A DNA stretch of 64,000 nucleotides from Micromonospora sp. 15K316 (GTDB lineage Bacteria > Actinomycetota > Actinomycetes > Mycobacteriales > Micromonosporaceae), in assembly GCF_004348525.1 (NCBI RefSeq), contig NZ_SMKG01000001.1, positions 1-64,000 on the forward strand. The letters are read 5' to 3'. The position numbers and the translations under genes are program-made. The notes under the pieces are model-generated. The model worked only from the letters and a program-made list of their open reading frames with translations, was not told the DNA's origin and made no database searches. Below, one piece after another: positions 34,790-43,084 of the stretch (positions within the stretch are counted from its first letter, which is position 1; each line of letters begins with the position of its first letter).

Positions 34790-36322
34790 TCAGCGGCCGA
34801 CGGGGAGCGGGGCCGGCTCCGCCGACGGATCGGGTGCCCCCGCGGTGGGCTCGCCGACGCCGGCGCCCGCGCCGGTCACGTCCGCCGGCGCGTCCGGATC
34901 GATCACCTGCCGGTTCAGGCTCACCTGCGCCAGGCCGGTGCCGCCCACGCGGATGTCGTCGTACGCCTCGAGACGGTGGTTCGGACCGAGGTAGAGGACG
35001 GACATGGCCAGCGGGGTGGGCTCCTCGCCCTGCAGCCCGCGCAGGCCCGCCCCGCCGGTGGAGCCCTGTACCGCGAGCCGGCTTCCGGGCCCGCCCTCGG
35101 GCCCGGGCAGCATGCGGACCTCCCGTTGGTGGGTGTGCCCGGCGAGGATCAGCGGAGCCGTCCCGGCGAGCGGGTCGGCGGAGGCCGGGTCGTGCACGAG
35201 GGCGATGTCGACCGGGACGCCGGCGGCCCGGATGGTGTCGGCGAGCCGCTGTCCGGAGCCCGGCAGACTCGTCGGTCCCTCGTCCCAGGGGCCGGCCTCC
35301 TGCTCCTGCTTGTCCGGGGTGAACCGTGGGTCACCGATCCCGGCGATGCGCACGCTCGACACGCTGGTGATCGAGTTGTCCAGGACGACGGCGTTCGGCT
35401 GCCCGGCGACGGCCTGCGCGGTACGGGGCGAGTCGTGGTTACCGCGGATGTAGACGTAGGGCACCTTGAGCTGGCCGATCATCGACACGTAGGAGGTCTC
35501 CGGCTCGCTGCCCCAGTCGGTGATGTCGCCGGTGTCGATGACGAGGTCGATGTCGAACTGCTCGACCACTGTCTTGATCACCGGCCAGACGGCCGGGTTG
35601 AGGTGCAGGTCGGAGACGTGCAGGATCCGGGTGGTGTCCGGGGACGCCTCGTAGACGGGCAGGCTGGACATGGTGCCGTAGAGCTTGCTGACGTTGCCGA
35701 CGAGCCGTTGCAGCTGGTCGGCGTAGCGGGTGTAGTCGTCGGCGATCCGGCGGGCGTCGCCGACCAGCGCCGGCGCGTTGACGAGGAGCCCCTCGTAGCG
35801 TGGCTCGGCGACCGCCGCGGGTCGTACGGTGAGCGCGGCGGCGCCCAGCGCGCCGCCGGTGACGGCCAGGGCGAGGGTGCCCGCCCAGGCCGTTCGCCGG
35901 GTGGATCGGAAGGTCAGCGCCGCGAGCAGCAGCGTGATCAGCACGGACGCGGCGACGGTGCGCAGGCTCAGCCGGACCAGGGCGTCCCGGATGTCGTTCG
36001 GCGCGGAGGCGCCGGCCGCGGCCAGCCCGCCGGGCTCGTCGATCAACGCCTCGGCGCGCTTCTGGTCGAGGGAGTCGAGGCGGGCGGTGAGCCGGGCCGG
36101 GCCCGCGTGGGTGTCCAGGAAGAGCGAGCCGAGCGGGGGTACGGCGATCTCGCTGCCGCCGTCGGTCGACGGGCTCAGCTGGAACTGCACCCGCAGTGGC
36201 CCCACGTCCCCGGTGACCCGGCCGCCCAGCATGGTGCCGCCGACCACGCCGGCGAGCGTAACGATGATCATGGCGAGGGCGACCACACCTCGCCGCGCCC
36301 AGCGGGCAGCGCTTCCCGTCAC
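34790..36322 (-). CDS. membrane-anchored calcineurin-like metallophosphoesterase
   Basis: The protein has 510 residues. I start it at the GTG at 36322, behind a G-rich ribosome site, because the longer frame adds an unlikely Arg-rich leader. One span lies near the N-terminus (GVVALAMIIVTLAGVVGGTM), an extracellular domain follows, then two spans (about 150-200). The C-terminal half is the phosphoesterase: SDLHLNP, DTGDITDWGSE, IRGNHDSP, LVHDP and AGHTHQRE are the dimetal ligands in order. The active site probably faces outside. The C-terminal tail is Ala/Pro-rich. The substrate is unknown. Confidence 0.88.
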   Translation of the reverse strand: MTGSAARWARRGVVALAMIIVTLAGVVGGTMLGGRVTGDVGPLRVQFQLSPSTDGGSEIAVPPLGSLFLDTHAGPARLTARLDSLDQKRAEALIDEPGGLAAAGASAPNDIRDALVRLSLRTVAASVLITLLLAALTFRSTRRTAWAGTLALAVTGGALGAAALTVRPAAVAEPRYEGLLVNAPALVGDARRIADDYTRYADQLQRLVGNVSKLYGTMSSLPVYEASPDTTRILHVSDLHLNPAVWPVIKTVVEQFDIDLVIDTGDITDWGSEPETSYVSMIGQLKVPYVYIRGNHDSPRTAQAVAGQPNAVVLDNSITSVSSVRIAGIGDPRFTPDKQEQEAGPWDEGPTSLPGSGQRLADTIRAAGVPVDIALVHDPASADPLAGTAPLILAGHTHQREVRMLPGPEGGPGSRLAVQGSTGGAGLRGLQGEEPTPLAMSVLYLGPNHRLEAYDDIRVGGTGLAQVSLNRQVIDPDAPADVTGAGAGVGEPTAGAPDPSAEPAPLPVGR

Positions 36323-36531
36323 GGCCCCCACCCCTCCCCCGGACCGAAACGTGCAAGGATGCACGTATTCGTGGCGCCCAAGGGTACGCCGCGTGACCGG
36401 CGACTGACGAACGTCAGGTGGCGGGGCCGACGGTCTCCGGATCACCGCCTCCCTGACGCAAGCCGGCGACCGGTCCCGGCGCTCGGGCCGCGGGCCGACC
36501 GGCTATCCGCAGGCCACGACGGCGGGCGTGT

Positions 36532-36966
36532 TCACCGCTTCCGGGCCCGCGCGGTGGCCCGCGCGTTCGCCTTCTCGATCGCCTGGACCAGCTCCTCCTT
36601 CTCCAGCTGCTCCGGATCCTCGACCCCCACCCGGCGAGCGACGTCCTCGAGGTGGTCGACGCTCGCGTTCGCGTCCACCCCCTGCGCGGTGGGACGGGCC
36701 CGGTCGCGGGACGCCGGCGTACCCAACTCGGCCTGCGGATCCGAGGGGCCGGCGCGCTCCTTGGGCTCCCAGTGGTCGCCCACCTTCTCGTGGGTGTGCT
36801 TCAGCGAGGCGTACGCGGTGCGGTGCGCCCGCTCGCCGTCGCCGTAGGTCTCCTCGGCCGACTCCAGGGTCTTCTTGTAGGTGCGCACCGCCTTGTCGTC
36901 GGAGCGGGCGATCGTCGACGGCACCTCGTCGCGCATCTCCTCGGCCTGTTCGTGCTTGTCCGGCAC
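36532..36966 (-). CDS. ChaB-like protein
   Basis: The protein has 144 residues and starts at GTG after GGGGGCTGATC. The first 70 residues resemble ChaB (EEMRDEVPSTIARSDDKAVRTYKKTLESAEETYGDGERAHRTAYASLKHTHEKVGDHW), a small family first linked to the ChaA cation antiporter, with no settled function. The last 40 residues (VDHLEDVARRVGVEDPEQLEKEELVQAIEKANARATA) look like a SAP/Rho-N-type helical nucleic-acid-binding element. It begins 2 bases after the holin-like gene and is in the same operon. Confidence 0.8.
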   Translation of the reverse strand: MPDKHEQAEEMRDEVPSTIARSDDKAVRTYKKTLESAEETYGDGERAHRTAYASLKHTHEKVGDHWEPKERAGPSDPQAELGTPASRDRARPTAQGVDANASVDHLEDVARRVGVEDPEQLEKEELVQAIEKANARATARARKR

Positions 36967-36968
36967 GA

Positions 36969-37451
36969 TCAGCCCCCGTTCCGCCCGTCGGCCTCGGGGC
37001 CGCGAGCGCCGCCCAGGGCCTGGCGGGCCGCCGCGGAGCCGGCCGGCACCACCGCACCGGCCGTCGCCGAGACCGCCTCGCGCATCTCGTCGGCGACCCG
37101 GGCCGAGCTGTCGCCGGCCGCGCTCAACTGCTGCAGCCCGAGCCGGCCCAGGACGACCGCCGCGGCGAGGTAGCCGGAGGCCAGCCCGGCCACGGCCAGC
37201 CGCCGGGGCAGGAACGTCTCCAGCGCGCGCAGCACGGTGGTCGACGCCGCGCCGACGCCCAGCATGAGGCAGCCGCCGGCCGCCGCGAGCAGGACGATGC
37301 CGGCGCCGGCCGGCCGGGCGGCCTCGGTGAGCTGGTGCCGGACGGAGCTCATCTCCGCCCGGACGACCTCGGCGATCTCCTCGGTGAAGCGTCCGGCGGG
37401 GTTGCCGGTCCGGTCGCCCCGGCCGGGTTGATCAGAAGCCGCGCCTGTCAT
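36969..37451 (-). CDS. holin-like / DUF1469-type membrane protein
   Basis: The protein has 160 residues with two spans (AGAGIVLLAAAGGCLMLGVGAAS and LAVAGLASGYLAAAVVLGRLGLQQL) between an amphipathic N-terminal helix (FTEEIAEVVRAEMSSVRHQL) and a C-terminal helix. This is the layout of the actinobacterial phage-holin-family superfamily, usually a housekeeping membrane protein rather than a phage gene. The ATG at 37451 follows GGGAGGACACC. It is cotranscribed with the ChaB-like gene. Confidence 0.78.
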   Translation of the reverse strand: MTGAASDQPGRGDRTGNPAGRFTEEIAEVVRAEMSSVRHQLTEAARPAGAGIVLLAAAGGCLMLGVGAASTTVLRALETFLPRRLAVAGLASGYLAAAVVLGRLGLQQLSAAGDSSARVADEMREAVSATAGAVVPAGSAAARQALGGARGPEADGRNGG

Positions 37452-37613
37452 GGTGTCCTCCCGCTGCTCGCTGCCGACGCGGCTTCGTACCCCGGTTCCC
37501 CGGCGGCACACCGGGCAGCCCGTCCGGAGGGCGCGACGCTGTCCCCGCCCGGGCGGTCCGGACCGGTGAATCCCCGTCGTCCCGTTTCTTGCCTCCGTGC
37601 AATCATTGGCCGC

Positions 37614-38144
37614 ATGGCCTCGGACGTGCTCCCCGCGACTGCGTCCGCGGGCCCCGAGACCGGGCTCGTCGAGAGCCTGTCGGCCCTGAGTCGGGCCCTC
37701 GTCGGCATCACCACCCGCACCCTCGCCTCGCTCGACGCGGACCTCACGCTGTCGCAGTACCGGGCGATCGTCGTGCTCGCCTCCCACGGGCCGCTACGGA
37801 CCGTCGATCTCGCCGCGGCCCTGCACGTGCACCCGTCGACCGCAACCCGCACCTGCGACCGGCTGGTACGCCGGGGCCTCGTGGCCCGTCACCAGAAGGA
37901 GACCGATCGCCGGGTCTCCTGGCTGGGCCTCACCCCGGGCGGGAAGGAGCTCGTGGGCGAGGTGATGCGGCGACGGGCCGCGCAGATCCGCGAGCTGGTC
38001 GACAGCCCGGAGACCGGAGCCGCCGGCAATCTCGCCGAACTGGTCGAGGCGCTGGCCGTCGCCGCCGGCGAGCCGACCGAGCGGCAGTGGTGGCAACGGT
38101 GGGAACGCTGCACCGAAGCGGTGGACGGCGCGACGGGCTGTTGA
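37614..38144 (+). CDS. MarR-family transcriptional regulator
   Basis: The protein has 176 residues. The winged helix-turn-helix is complete: LTLSQYRAIVVLASHGPLRTVDLAAALHVHPSTATRTCDRLVRRGLVARHQKETDRRVSWLGLTPGGKEL. The helices at both ends form the dimer interface. I begin at the ATG at 37614; a much longer open frame upstream is the antisense of the two preceding genes. It is divergent from the holin-like/ChaB pair, which it may control. Confidence 0.85.
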   Translation: MASDVLPATASAGPETGLVESLSALSRALVGITTRTLASLDADLTLSQYRAIVVLASHGPLRTVDLAAALHVHPSTATRTCDRLVRRGLVARHQKETDRRVSWLGLTPGGKELVGEVMRRRAAQIRELVDSPETGAAGNLAELVEALAVAAGEPTERQWWQRWERCTEAVDGATGC

Positions 38145-38301
38145 GCCGACCTCGCGCCTCAGTTACCTGCACGGGTACAGGTATCGTACGGGCATCGTTC
38201 GCTCGCAGAACGTCGCGGATTCGATCGGGAGGCACGGTGTCCGGCTCCACCGCCACGGCGTCCTCGCCACGGGCCGGCGAACGCCGAACGCGGTCGCGCG
38301 C

Positions 38302-39036
38302 ATGACCGACGTCGCGCTCCCCTGGTCGGTGCGCCGGGACTTCGCCGCCGGCTCCACCACCGTCCGCCCCGGCGCCGGCCGGCCCGATCAGGGGCTGATC
38401 GCGCTGCTGGACGACGCCAACCTCGACGCCCCGCTGAGCCTCATCGTCGACTTCGCGGACGTACCGGAGAGCGCGTTGGAGACGGCGTCGTCGCTGCTGG
38501 CGAGCTGGGCGGCGGCGCGCCGGGTCGGGCCGGAGCTGCTGCTGGCGGTGAATCCACACACCCCCGCCGGCCGGCTCCTGTCGTCCCTGCTGGGGCGGCA
38601 GGCCATCCTCTCCGAGGTGACGGCGGCGGTGGCCCGCGGTCGAGCGACCCCGGGCCGGGCACACCGCTACCTGGCCAACGACCTGCGCTCACCGGCCGCG
38701 GGCCGCCGCCTCGTGACCGACTGCTGCCGTTCCTGGGGGCTCGACGCGATCGCCGACCAGGCGGCGGTGGTCGTCTCCGAGTTGGTCAGCAACGCGGTCC
38801 AGCACGCGGGCAGCGACCTGGATCTCACCGTCGCCCATGTCGACGGGGTGCTCCGGCTGAGCGTCCGGGACCGGACGACGCATCCTCCGCTCGCGGCGGC
38901 CGCGAGGATCGAGGGAATCCTCGGCGAGCGCGGCCGGGGTCTCCCCATCGTTCAGGCTCTCGCCGCGAGCTGGGGTTTCCTCACCTTCGCCGACGGCAAG
39001 ACCGTCTGGGCCACCGTGGCCGCCGGGCCGGAGTGA
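38302..39036 (+). CDS. anti-sigma-factor-type HATPase protein with N-terminal extra domain
   Basis: The protein has 244 residues. The C-terminal 120 residues are an RsbW/SpoIIAB-type GHKL ATPase: AVVVSELVSNAVQHAGSDLDLTV is the N box, LRLSVRDRTTHPP the G1-type region and GRGLPIVQALAASWGF the later nucleotide-binding loop. The first 110 residues (LSLIVDFADVPESALETASSLLASWAAARRVGPELLLAV) look STAS-like or like a phosphotransfer helper, but I cannot name them. Such proteins usually act as anti-sigma factors or bind anti-anti-sigma partners in the cytoplasm. Confidence 0.8.
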   Translation: MTDVALPWSVRRDFAAGSTTVRPGAGRPDQGLIALLDDANLDAPLSLIVDFADVPESALETASSLLASWAAARRVGPELLLAVNPHTPAGRLLSSLLGRQAILSEVTAAVARGRATPGRAHRYLANDLRSPAAGRRLVTDCCRSWGLDAIADQAAVVVSELVSNAVQHAGSDLDLTVAHVDGVLRLSVRDRTTHPPLAAAARIEGILGERGRGLPIVQALAASWGFLTFADGKTVWATVAAGPE

Positions 39037-39042
39037 GGCGCG

Positions 39043-39585
39043 TCAGTCCGCGGTCGCGCGCGGGTGGCGCAGTCCGTAGCGCGTGACGACGTCGTCGAGC
39101 CAGTCGGGCGTGCCGTAGGTCAAGCCGTACCTCGCAGCGAGTTCGCCGAACTCGGTGGTGTCGCGGAGGCTCGTGCCGGGCGGCGGCTTGACGCTGGTGA
39201 AGAGTTCGCTGAGCTCCCGGAAGTAGCTCTCGAAGCCGCCGGGCGCGATCACCTCGATGATGCGGCCGGGTACGGTGCCCGCGTTCCACATCGCGTGCAT
39301 CTGACCGCGCGGTTTGGTGATGTACCCACCCGGGCCGAGGACGACCTCTTCGGCGTCGGAGCGGAACCCGATCTCACCGTCGAGCACGATGGAGTGCTCG
39401 TCCTCCCGGGTGTGGCGGTGCGGCATGGTGATCGTGCCGACGGCGAACGGATGTTCGACGATGGCCACCCGAGCGCCGTTGTCGCGGCTGTGGAGCTTGA
39501 AGACGGCGCCGAAGCCCGGAATGCCGACGGACTCGCCGCCGCCGGGTGGCACCACCTTCACCTCGGGGATGTCGCTCGGGTCCAT
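39043..39585 (-). CDS. cupin-domain protein
   Basis: The protein has 180 residues. The cupin core has ITMPHRHTREDEHSIVLDGEIGFRSDAEEVVLGPGGYITKPRGQMHAMWNAGTVPGRIIEV, with metal ligands His-x-His...Glu in motif 1 and His in motif 2. Residues 130-180 are helical and extend beyond the barrel. The ATG follows GGAGAGGAGACAGCC. It lies 55 bases after the DsbA-like gene and shares its operon. The reaction is unknown; an oxygenase, an isomerase or a sensor role is equally open. Confidence 0.8.
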   Translation of the reverse strand: MDPSDIPEVKVVPPGGGESVGIPGFGAVFKLHSRDNGARVAIVEHPFAVGTITMPHRHTREDEHSIVLDGEIGFRSDAEEVVLGPGGYITKPRGQMHAMWNAGTVPGRIIEVIAPGGFESYFRELSELFTSVKPPPGTSLRDTTEFGELAARYGLTYGTPDWLDDVVTRYGLRHPRATAD

Positions 39586-39640
39586 GGCTGTCTCCTCTCC
39601 CGCGTCGCGCACCGATGCCTGGCGGAGCGGCTGGTGGGTG

Positions 39641-40237
39641 TCAGGCACGATGCGTCGCCTCGTCGGCGAGACGTTCGAACTCCGATCGCGGCAGCAGGCC
39701 GGAGATCACCTCTCCTCCGATGAGCCAGGTGGGCGTCGCCCGTACGCCGAGGCGGACGCCCAACGACTCGGCCTCGACGAGGGCGGCCAGCGCGGTGCCG
39801 TCGTCCAGTGCGGCGCGCAGCGGGTCGAGGTCGACGCCGACCCGACCCGCCTGCTGCTCGACGACCGCCCGGTCGCCGATGTCCTCGCCGTGCACGAAGC
39901 GCGCGGCGAACAACGCCTTGTGGAAGTCTTCCGACACGGCCGGCTGGTTGAGGCGGATCCACGCCGCGGCGGCCAGCGCCCGCCGGGTGTTGGGCAGCCG
40001 CCTCGGCCAGTTCAAGGTGAGGCCGGCCTCCGCCGCCTCGCGTTCGAGGGCCGCGTACATCGGTCCGGTCCGCGGCCCGGCCTCGACGCCACCGTCGGGG
40101 ATCTCGGGATGGATCTGGAACGGCAGGTGCACGACGTCCAGGCCGCGTCCTTCGAGGATCTCGTTGCGCTGCTGCCCGACGTAGCAGAACGGGCAGATGA
40201 AATCGAACCAGTGCAGGACGGAAACGCCCGGTTTCAC
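39641..40237 (-). CDS. DsbA-family oxidoreductase (FrnE-like)
   Basis: The protein has 198 residues and starts at the GTG at 40237 behind AAGGGGGG. The thioredoxin fold is interrupted by a helical insert, as in FrnE/DsbA proteins: VLHWFDFICPFCYVGQQRNEIL carries the CPFC redox pair, and GVRATPTWLIGGEVISGLLP carries the cis-Pro and the closing strand. No signal peptide is visible, so it acts in the cytoplasm. It is the first gene of a two-gene operon with the cupin, divergent from a TetR gene that has two operators in between. Confidence 0.87.
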   Translation of the reverse strand: MKPGVSVLHWFDFICPFCYVGQQRNEILEGRGLDVVHLPFQIHPEIPDGGVEAGPRTGPMYAALEREAAEAGLTLNWPRRLPNTRRALAAAAWIRLNQPAVSEDFHKALFAARFVHGEDIGDRAVVEQQAGRVGVDLDPLRAALDDGTALAALVEAESLGVRLGVRATPTWLIGGEVISGLLPRSEFERLADEATHRA

Positions 40238-40285
40238 GTCGACCCCCCTTGCCGCCGCGAGCCGGCCAGCCCTCACGCATGTTTC

Positions 40286-40306
40286 GTTACAGCAGTTGAC
40301 TGTAAC
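40286..40306. promoter_or_regulatory. TetR operator 1
   Basis: GTTACAG-N7-CTGTAAC, a perfect 7-bp inverted repeat, lies 48 bases upstream of the DsbA-like start. The same arms recur at 40359-40379. Confidence 0.85.
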
Positions 40307-40358
40307 TAGTCTCCGCCCGCTCGCCCAGGCGAGGCGGCCGGCCGGTCCGGTGTTCCGT

Positions 40359-40379
40359 GTTACAGTCGCTGGCTGTAAC
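40359..40379. promoter_or_regulatory. TetR operator 2
   Basis: GTTACAG-N7-CTGTAAC again, with a different spacer and identical arms, lies 44 bases upstream of the TetR start. The two centres are 73 bases apart, close to seven helical turns, so dimers on both sites would face the same side of the DNA. Confidence 0.85.
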
Positions 40380-40423
40380 GGATCCCGCGCTCAGCGATGA
40401 CGGCCGCTGCCCCGAGGTGAACC

Positions 40424-41086
40424 ATGGCTCGACGACGACCGGCGGGTGAACCGGCCCACGACGAGCGGCCGGCCGGCGGCGAGCCGACGCATCCCGGTGG
40501 CCGCCCCCGGGACGCCGCCATCGACGAGGCGATCATCCTGGCCACCCGCGAGCGTCTGGTGCGGGACGGCTACGGGAGGATGACGATCGGCGACATCGTC
40601 GCCGACGCCAAGGTCACCAGACCCACGCTCTACCGCCGCTGGCGCAACAAGTTCGAGCTGGTGGTCGACGCGCTGGACTACGGATTCCGCCGGCAACGCG
40701 ACATGTACACCGTCGACCTGTCGGAGTTGGCGCCGCGTGACGCGCTCGTCGAGGCGGTCCGCCGGCTCGACCCCGCCTACTTCAACCCGGACGCGATGGT
40801 GCTGATGGGCAACTTCGCCGGCGAGGCGAGTCGTACCCCGGAGCTGCTCGAGATCCTGCGACAGCACGCCGTCGAACCCCGCGTCGCCCTCGTCGCGGAG
40901 GTGCTGAAGCAGTTGCAGGAGCGTGGCGCGATCGGCGTCGACATCGACACCCGCATCATCGCGATGATGTGCTTCGGCAGCTACTTCGCCGCGTTCTACG
41001 CCGGAGAGCCGACGGAGCAGCTCCCCGAGCGCGTGGTGGCCGTGTTGTGGCCGGTCATCGCCTCCGCCTCACCCGCGGGCGGCTGA
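40424..41086 (+). CDS. TetR-family repressor of the DsbA-cupin operon
   Basis: The protein has 220 residues with a disordered 25-residue start. The TetR helix-turn-helix is LVRDGYGRMTIGDIVADAKVTRPTLYRRWRNKFELVVDALDYGF, and the helical ligand-binding domain follows. Between it and the divergent DsbA-cupin operon lie two operators with identical arms, so repression of both directions is very likely. The inducer is unknown; the thiol oxidoreductase and cupin suggest an electrophile or an aromatic compound, as inference only. Confidence 0.9.
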   Translation: MARRRPAGEPAHDERPAGGEPTHPGGRPRDAAIDEAIILATRERLVRDGYGRMTIGDIVADAKVTRPTLYRRWRNKFELVVDALDYGFRRQRDMYTVDLSELAPRDALVEAVRRLDPAYFNPDAMVLMGNFAGEASRTPELLEILRQHAVEPRVALVAEVLKQLQERGAIGVDIDTRIIAMMCFGSYFAAFYAGEPTEQLPERVVAVLWPVIASASPAGG

Positions 41087-41103
41087 CGGCCGCGTCCGGC
41101 GCG

Positions 41104-41706
41104 TCACGAGGCGGGCTGGCGCCGCAGGGCGTCGATGCCGAGGTCGAGGGCGGCCTGGAGGTGGTCGATCCGCCCGGTCGAGAGCAGCAGCAGTACGCCA
41201 CCCTGGATGCCGGCCAGCAGCGCGGCGGCCGCCCGGTCGGCGTCGACCTCGGCGGTCATCTCACCTGTCGACTGCATGTGCCGGACGCCGACGGCGATCG
41301 CGTCCTCCCAGCGCCGCATCAGCCCCACGATCACCGCCCGGGCGGCCGGCGCCCGACGGCCCGTCTGGCCCAGCAGCCCGTTGAGCGGGCAGGTGTCACC
41401 CTGCTCGCGGTAACGCGAGATCAGCCGATCCCGCCACGCCTGCCAGGCGTCCCAGGACGTGAGGTCGCCGAGCATCGGCTGCTGGTCGGCGAGCACCTGG
41501 TCGGCCTCGTGTTCGGCCACCGCGAGCAGCAGCTCCTCCTTCCCTGCCGGGAAGTAGTGGAAGAGCTGGCTCTTGCTGACGGCGGTACGCGCCATCACGT
41601 CCTCGAGACGGACCTCGTCGACGCCGCGTTCGCGCACCTCGGCGGCCGCGCCGGCCACGATCCGGGCGCGGGTCGCCTCGCCCTTGCTGGTCAGCGAGCG
41701 CGTCAT
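41104..41706 (-). CDS. TetR-family regulator linked to the aldo/keto reductase
   Basis: The protein has 200 residues. The DNA-binding domain reads TRARIVAGAAAEVRERGVDEVRLEDVMARTAVSKSQLFHYFPAGKEELLLAVAEHEADQVL, and the rest is the helical effector domain. A Cys (GDTCPLNGLLGQ) sits where many TetR regulators of reactive aldehydes carry one. The ATG follows GGAGGCCAG. It lies 98 bases downstream of the aldo/keto reductase on the same strand and probably controls that gene. Confidence 0.87.
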   Translation of the reverse strand: MTRSLTSKGEATRARIVAGAAAEVRERGVDEVRLEDVMARTAVSKSQLFHYFPAGKEELLLAVAEHEADQVLADQQPMLGDLTSWDAWQAWRDRLISRYREQGDTCPLNGLLGQTGRRAPAARAVIVGLMRRWEDAIAVGVRHMQSTGEMTAEVDADRAAAALLAGIQGGVLLLLSTGRIDHLQAALDLGIDALRRQPAS

Positions 41707-41804
41707 CTGGCCTCCTCGAAGGATCCGCAGGTCAACGGTAGGTCACGCCGGACCCCGGCGGCGGGGCGGCCCAAACGTCCGGCCGCCCCGCCGTGGAGCG
41801 GTCG

Positions 41805-42905
41805 TCAGGCGGCTGCCCCGGTGGTGCCGTTGAAGACCGGCGGCGCGTAACCGGCCGGCTTGTCGCCGATGTCCAGACCCGGGCTGACGATCCAGGACTG
41901 GTACTCCGGCGTGAACATCGAGTACGGGGCGGGCAGCGGCTCGGCGCTGGCCGCGTCGAGCCGGGCCCGCAACTCGCGCGGGATCTCGAAGTCGAGCGCG
42001 GCCACGTTGCCGTCCACCTGATCCGGGCTGCTCGCGCCGATGATCACGGAGCCGACGGCGGGCTGGGTGGCCACCCAGTTGATCGCCACCTGGGCCATGC
42101 TCCGGCCCAGCTCGGTGGCGACGCCGTCGAGCGCGTCGATCACCCGCCAGTCACGGTCGCCGACCGGACGGCCGTTCGCGCCGTCGCCGCCGAGTCGGCC
42201 GGTGCCGGTCAGGCCGTCGGCCGTCCGCCGGTACTTGCCGCTGAGCAGGCCGCCGGCGATCGGGCTCCACGCGGTGAGGCCCATGCCCAGGGACTGCGCC
42301 ATCGGCAGGAACTCCGGCTCGATCCCGCGGGCGATCAGGGAGTACGGCAGCTGCAGATTGATCATCGGGGTCAGACCGTGCGCCTCGGCGTGGCTCTGTG
42401 CCCGGGCGGCGTACCAGGCCGGCACGTCGGAGAGCCCGGCATAGCGGATCTTGCCGGCGCGCGCCAGGTCGTCGAAGGTCCGCACGACCTCCTCGACCGG
42501 GGTGATCCGGTCCCAGGTGTGCAGCAGGTAGAGGTCCAGGTAGTCGGTGCCGAGCCGGCGCAGCGACGCCTCCACCGCCCGGATCATGTGTTTGCGGCCG
42601 TTGCCGCCGGCGTTGGGGTCCGCGGGGTCGGTGCTGTTGGTGAACTTGCTGGTCAGCACCAGCCGGTCACGCGCCCCGGCGGAATTGATCAGCCGGCCGA
42701 GGATCCGCTCGCTCTCGCCGGCGGTGTAGAAGTCGGCGGTGTCGATGAAGTTGCCGCCCGCCTCCAGGTAGCGCCGGAAGATCGGTTCCGCCTCCGCCTC
42801 GGTCTTGCCGTAGGCGGCGTGGAACCCGGCGGTGCCGAAGTTCATGGTGCCGAGGGCGAGCCGGCTGACCCGCAGCCCGGACCGGCCGAGCAGGTAGTAG
42901 TGCAT
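41805..42905 (-). CDS. aldo/keto reductase
   Basis: The protein has 366 residues with the (beta/alpha)8 AKR fold. YYLLGRSGLRVSRLALGTMNFG and NFIDTADFYTAGESERILGRLI hold the catalytic Asp and Tyr, LVLTSKFTN the catalytic Lys, and YLDLYLLHTWDRITPVEEVVRTFDDL the catalytic His. SVIIGASSPDQVDGNVAALDFEI is the NADPH-binding end. It should reduce an aldehyde or ketone with NADPH. The ATG at 42905 follows CTGGAG. A TetR gene follows on the same strand. Confidence 0.92.
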   Translation of the reverse strand: MHYYLLGRSGLRVSRLALGTMNFGTAGFHAAYGKTEAEAEPIFRRYLEAGGNFIDTADFYTAGESERILGRLINSAGARDRLVLTSKFTNSTDPADPNAGGNGRKHMIRAVEASLRRLGTDYLDLYLLHTWDRITPVEEVVRTFDDLARAGKIRYAGLSDVPAWYAARAQSHAEAHGLTPMINLQLPYSLIARGIEPEFLPMAQSLGMGLTAWSPIAGGLLSGKYRRTADGLTGTGRLGGDGANGRPVGDRDWRVIDALDGVATELGRSMAQVAINWVATQPAVGSVIIGASSPDQVDGNVAALDFEIPRELRARLDAASAEPLPAPYSMFTPEYQSWIVSPGLDIGDKPAGYAPPVFNGTTGAAA

Positions 42906-42989
42906 CGTCTGGTACTCCAGTTGCCTTCTCTGCCGCATTCGTCGTCGGCCCGGGACGGGCCGCCGGAGCACACTCTGACTCGGCAAAAT

Positions 42990-43005
42990 TGGACCGGCAA
43001 GTCCA
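42990..43005. promoter_or_regulatory. possible operator for the aldo/keto reductase
   Basis: TGGAC-N6-GTCCA is an inverted repeat in the divergent gap upstream of the reductase, beside the AT-rich CAAAATTGGAC patch. Five-base arms are short, so this is tentative. Confidence 0.35.
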
Positions 43006-43084
43006 GAAACCGGGTCTGATCAGCCGACCCGTACGGCTCTCCTCCTGCTGCCGGGCACCCGGAGACGGTGGGAGAAGATGGCAC

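Noticed and set aside
34735..34790. Direct repeat CGGTCGAACGGT around the ccmH terminator.
   Set aside because: It lies between convergent genes beside the hairpin and shows no sign of an insertion or attachment site.
36969..37451. Reading the holin-like gene as a prophage trace.
   Set aside because: This family is a common chromosomal membrane protein in actinobacteria, and no other phage genes are near.
36528..37613. Upstream extension of the MarR frame across the ChaB and holin-like genes.
   Set aside because: It is antisense to two genes with good ribosome sites, and the MarR fold begins only after 37614.
38164..38183. TACCTG-N8-CAGGTA palindrome between marR and the anti-sigma gene.
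   Set aside because: Six-base arms downstream of marR with no matching second site; too weak to call an operator.
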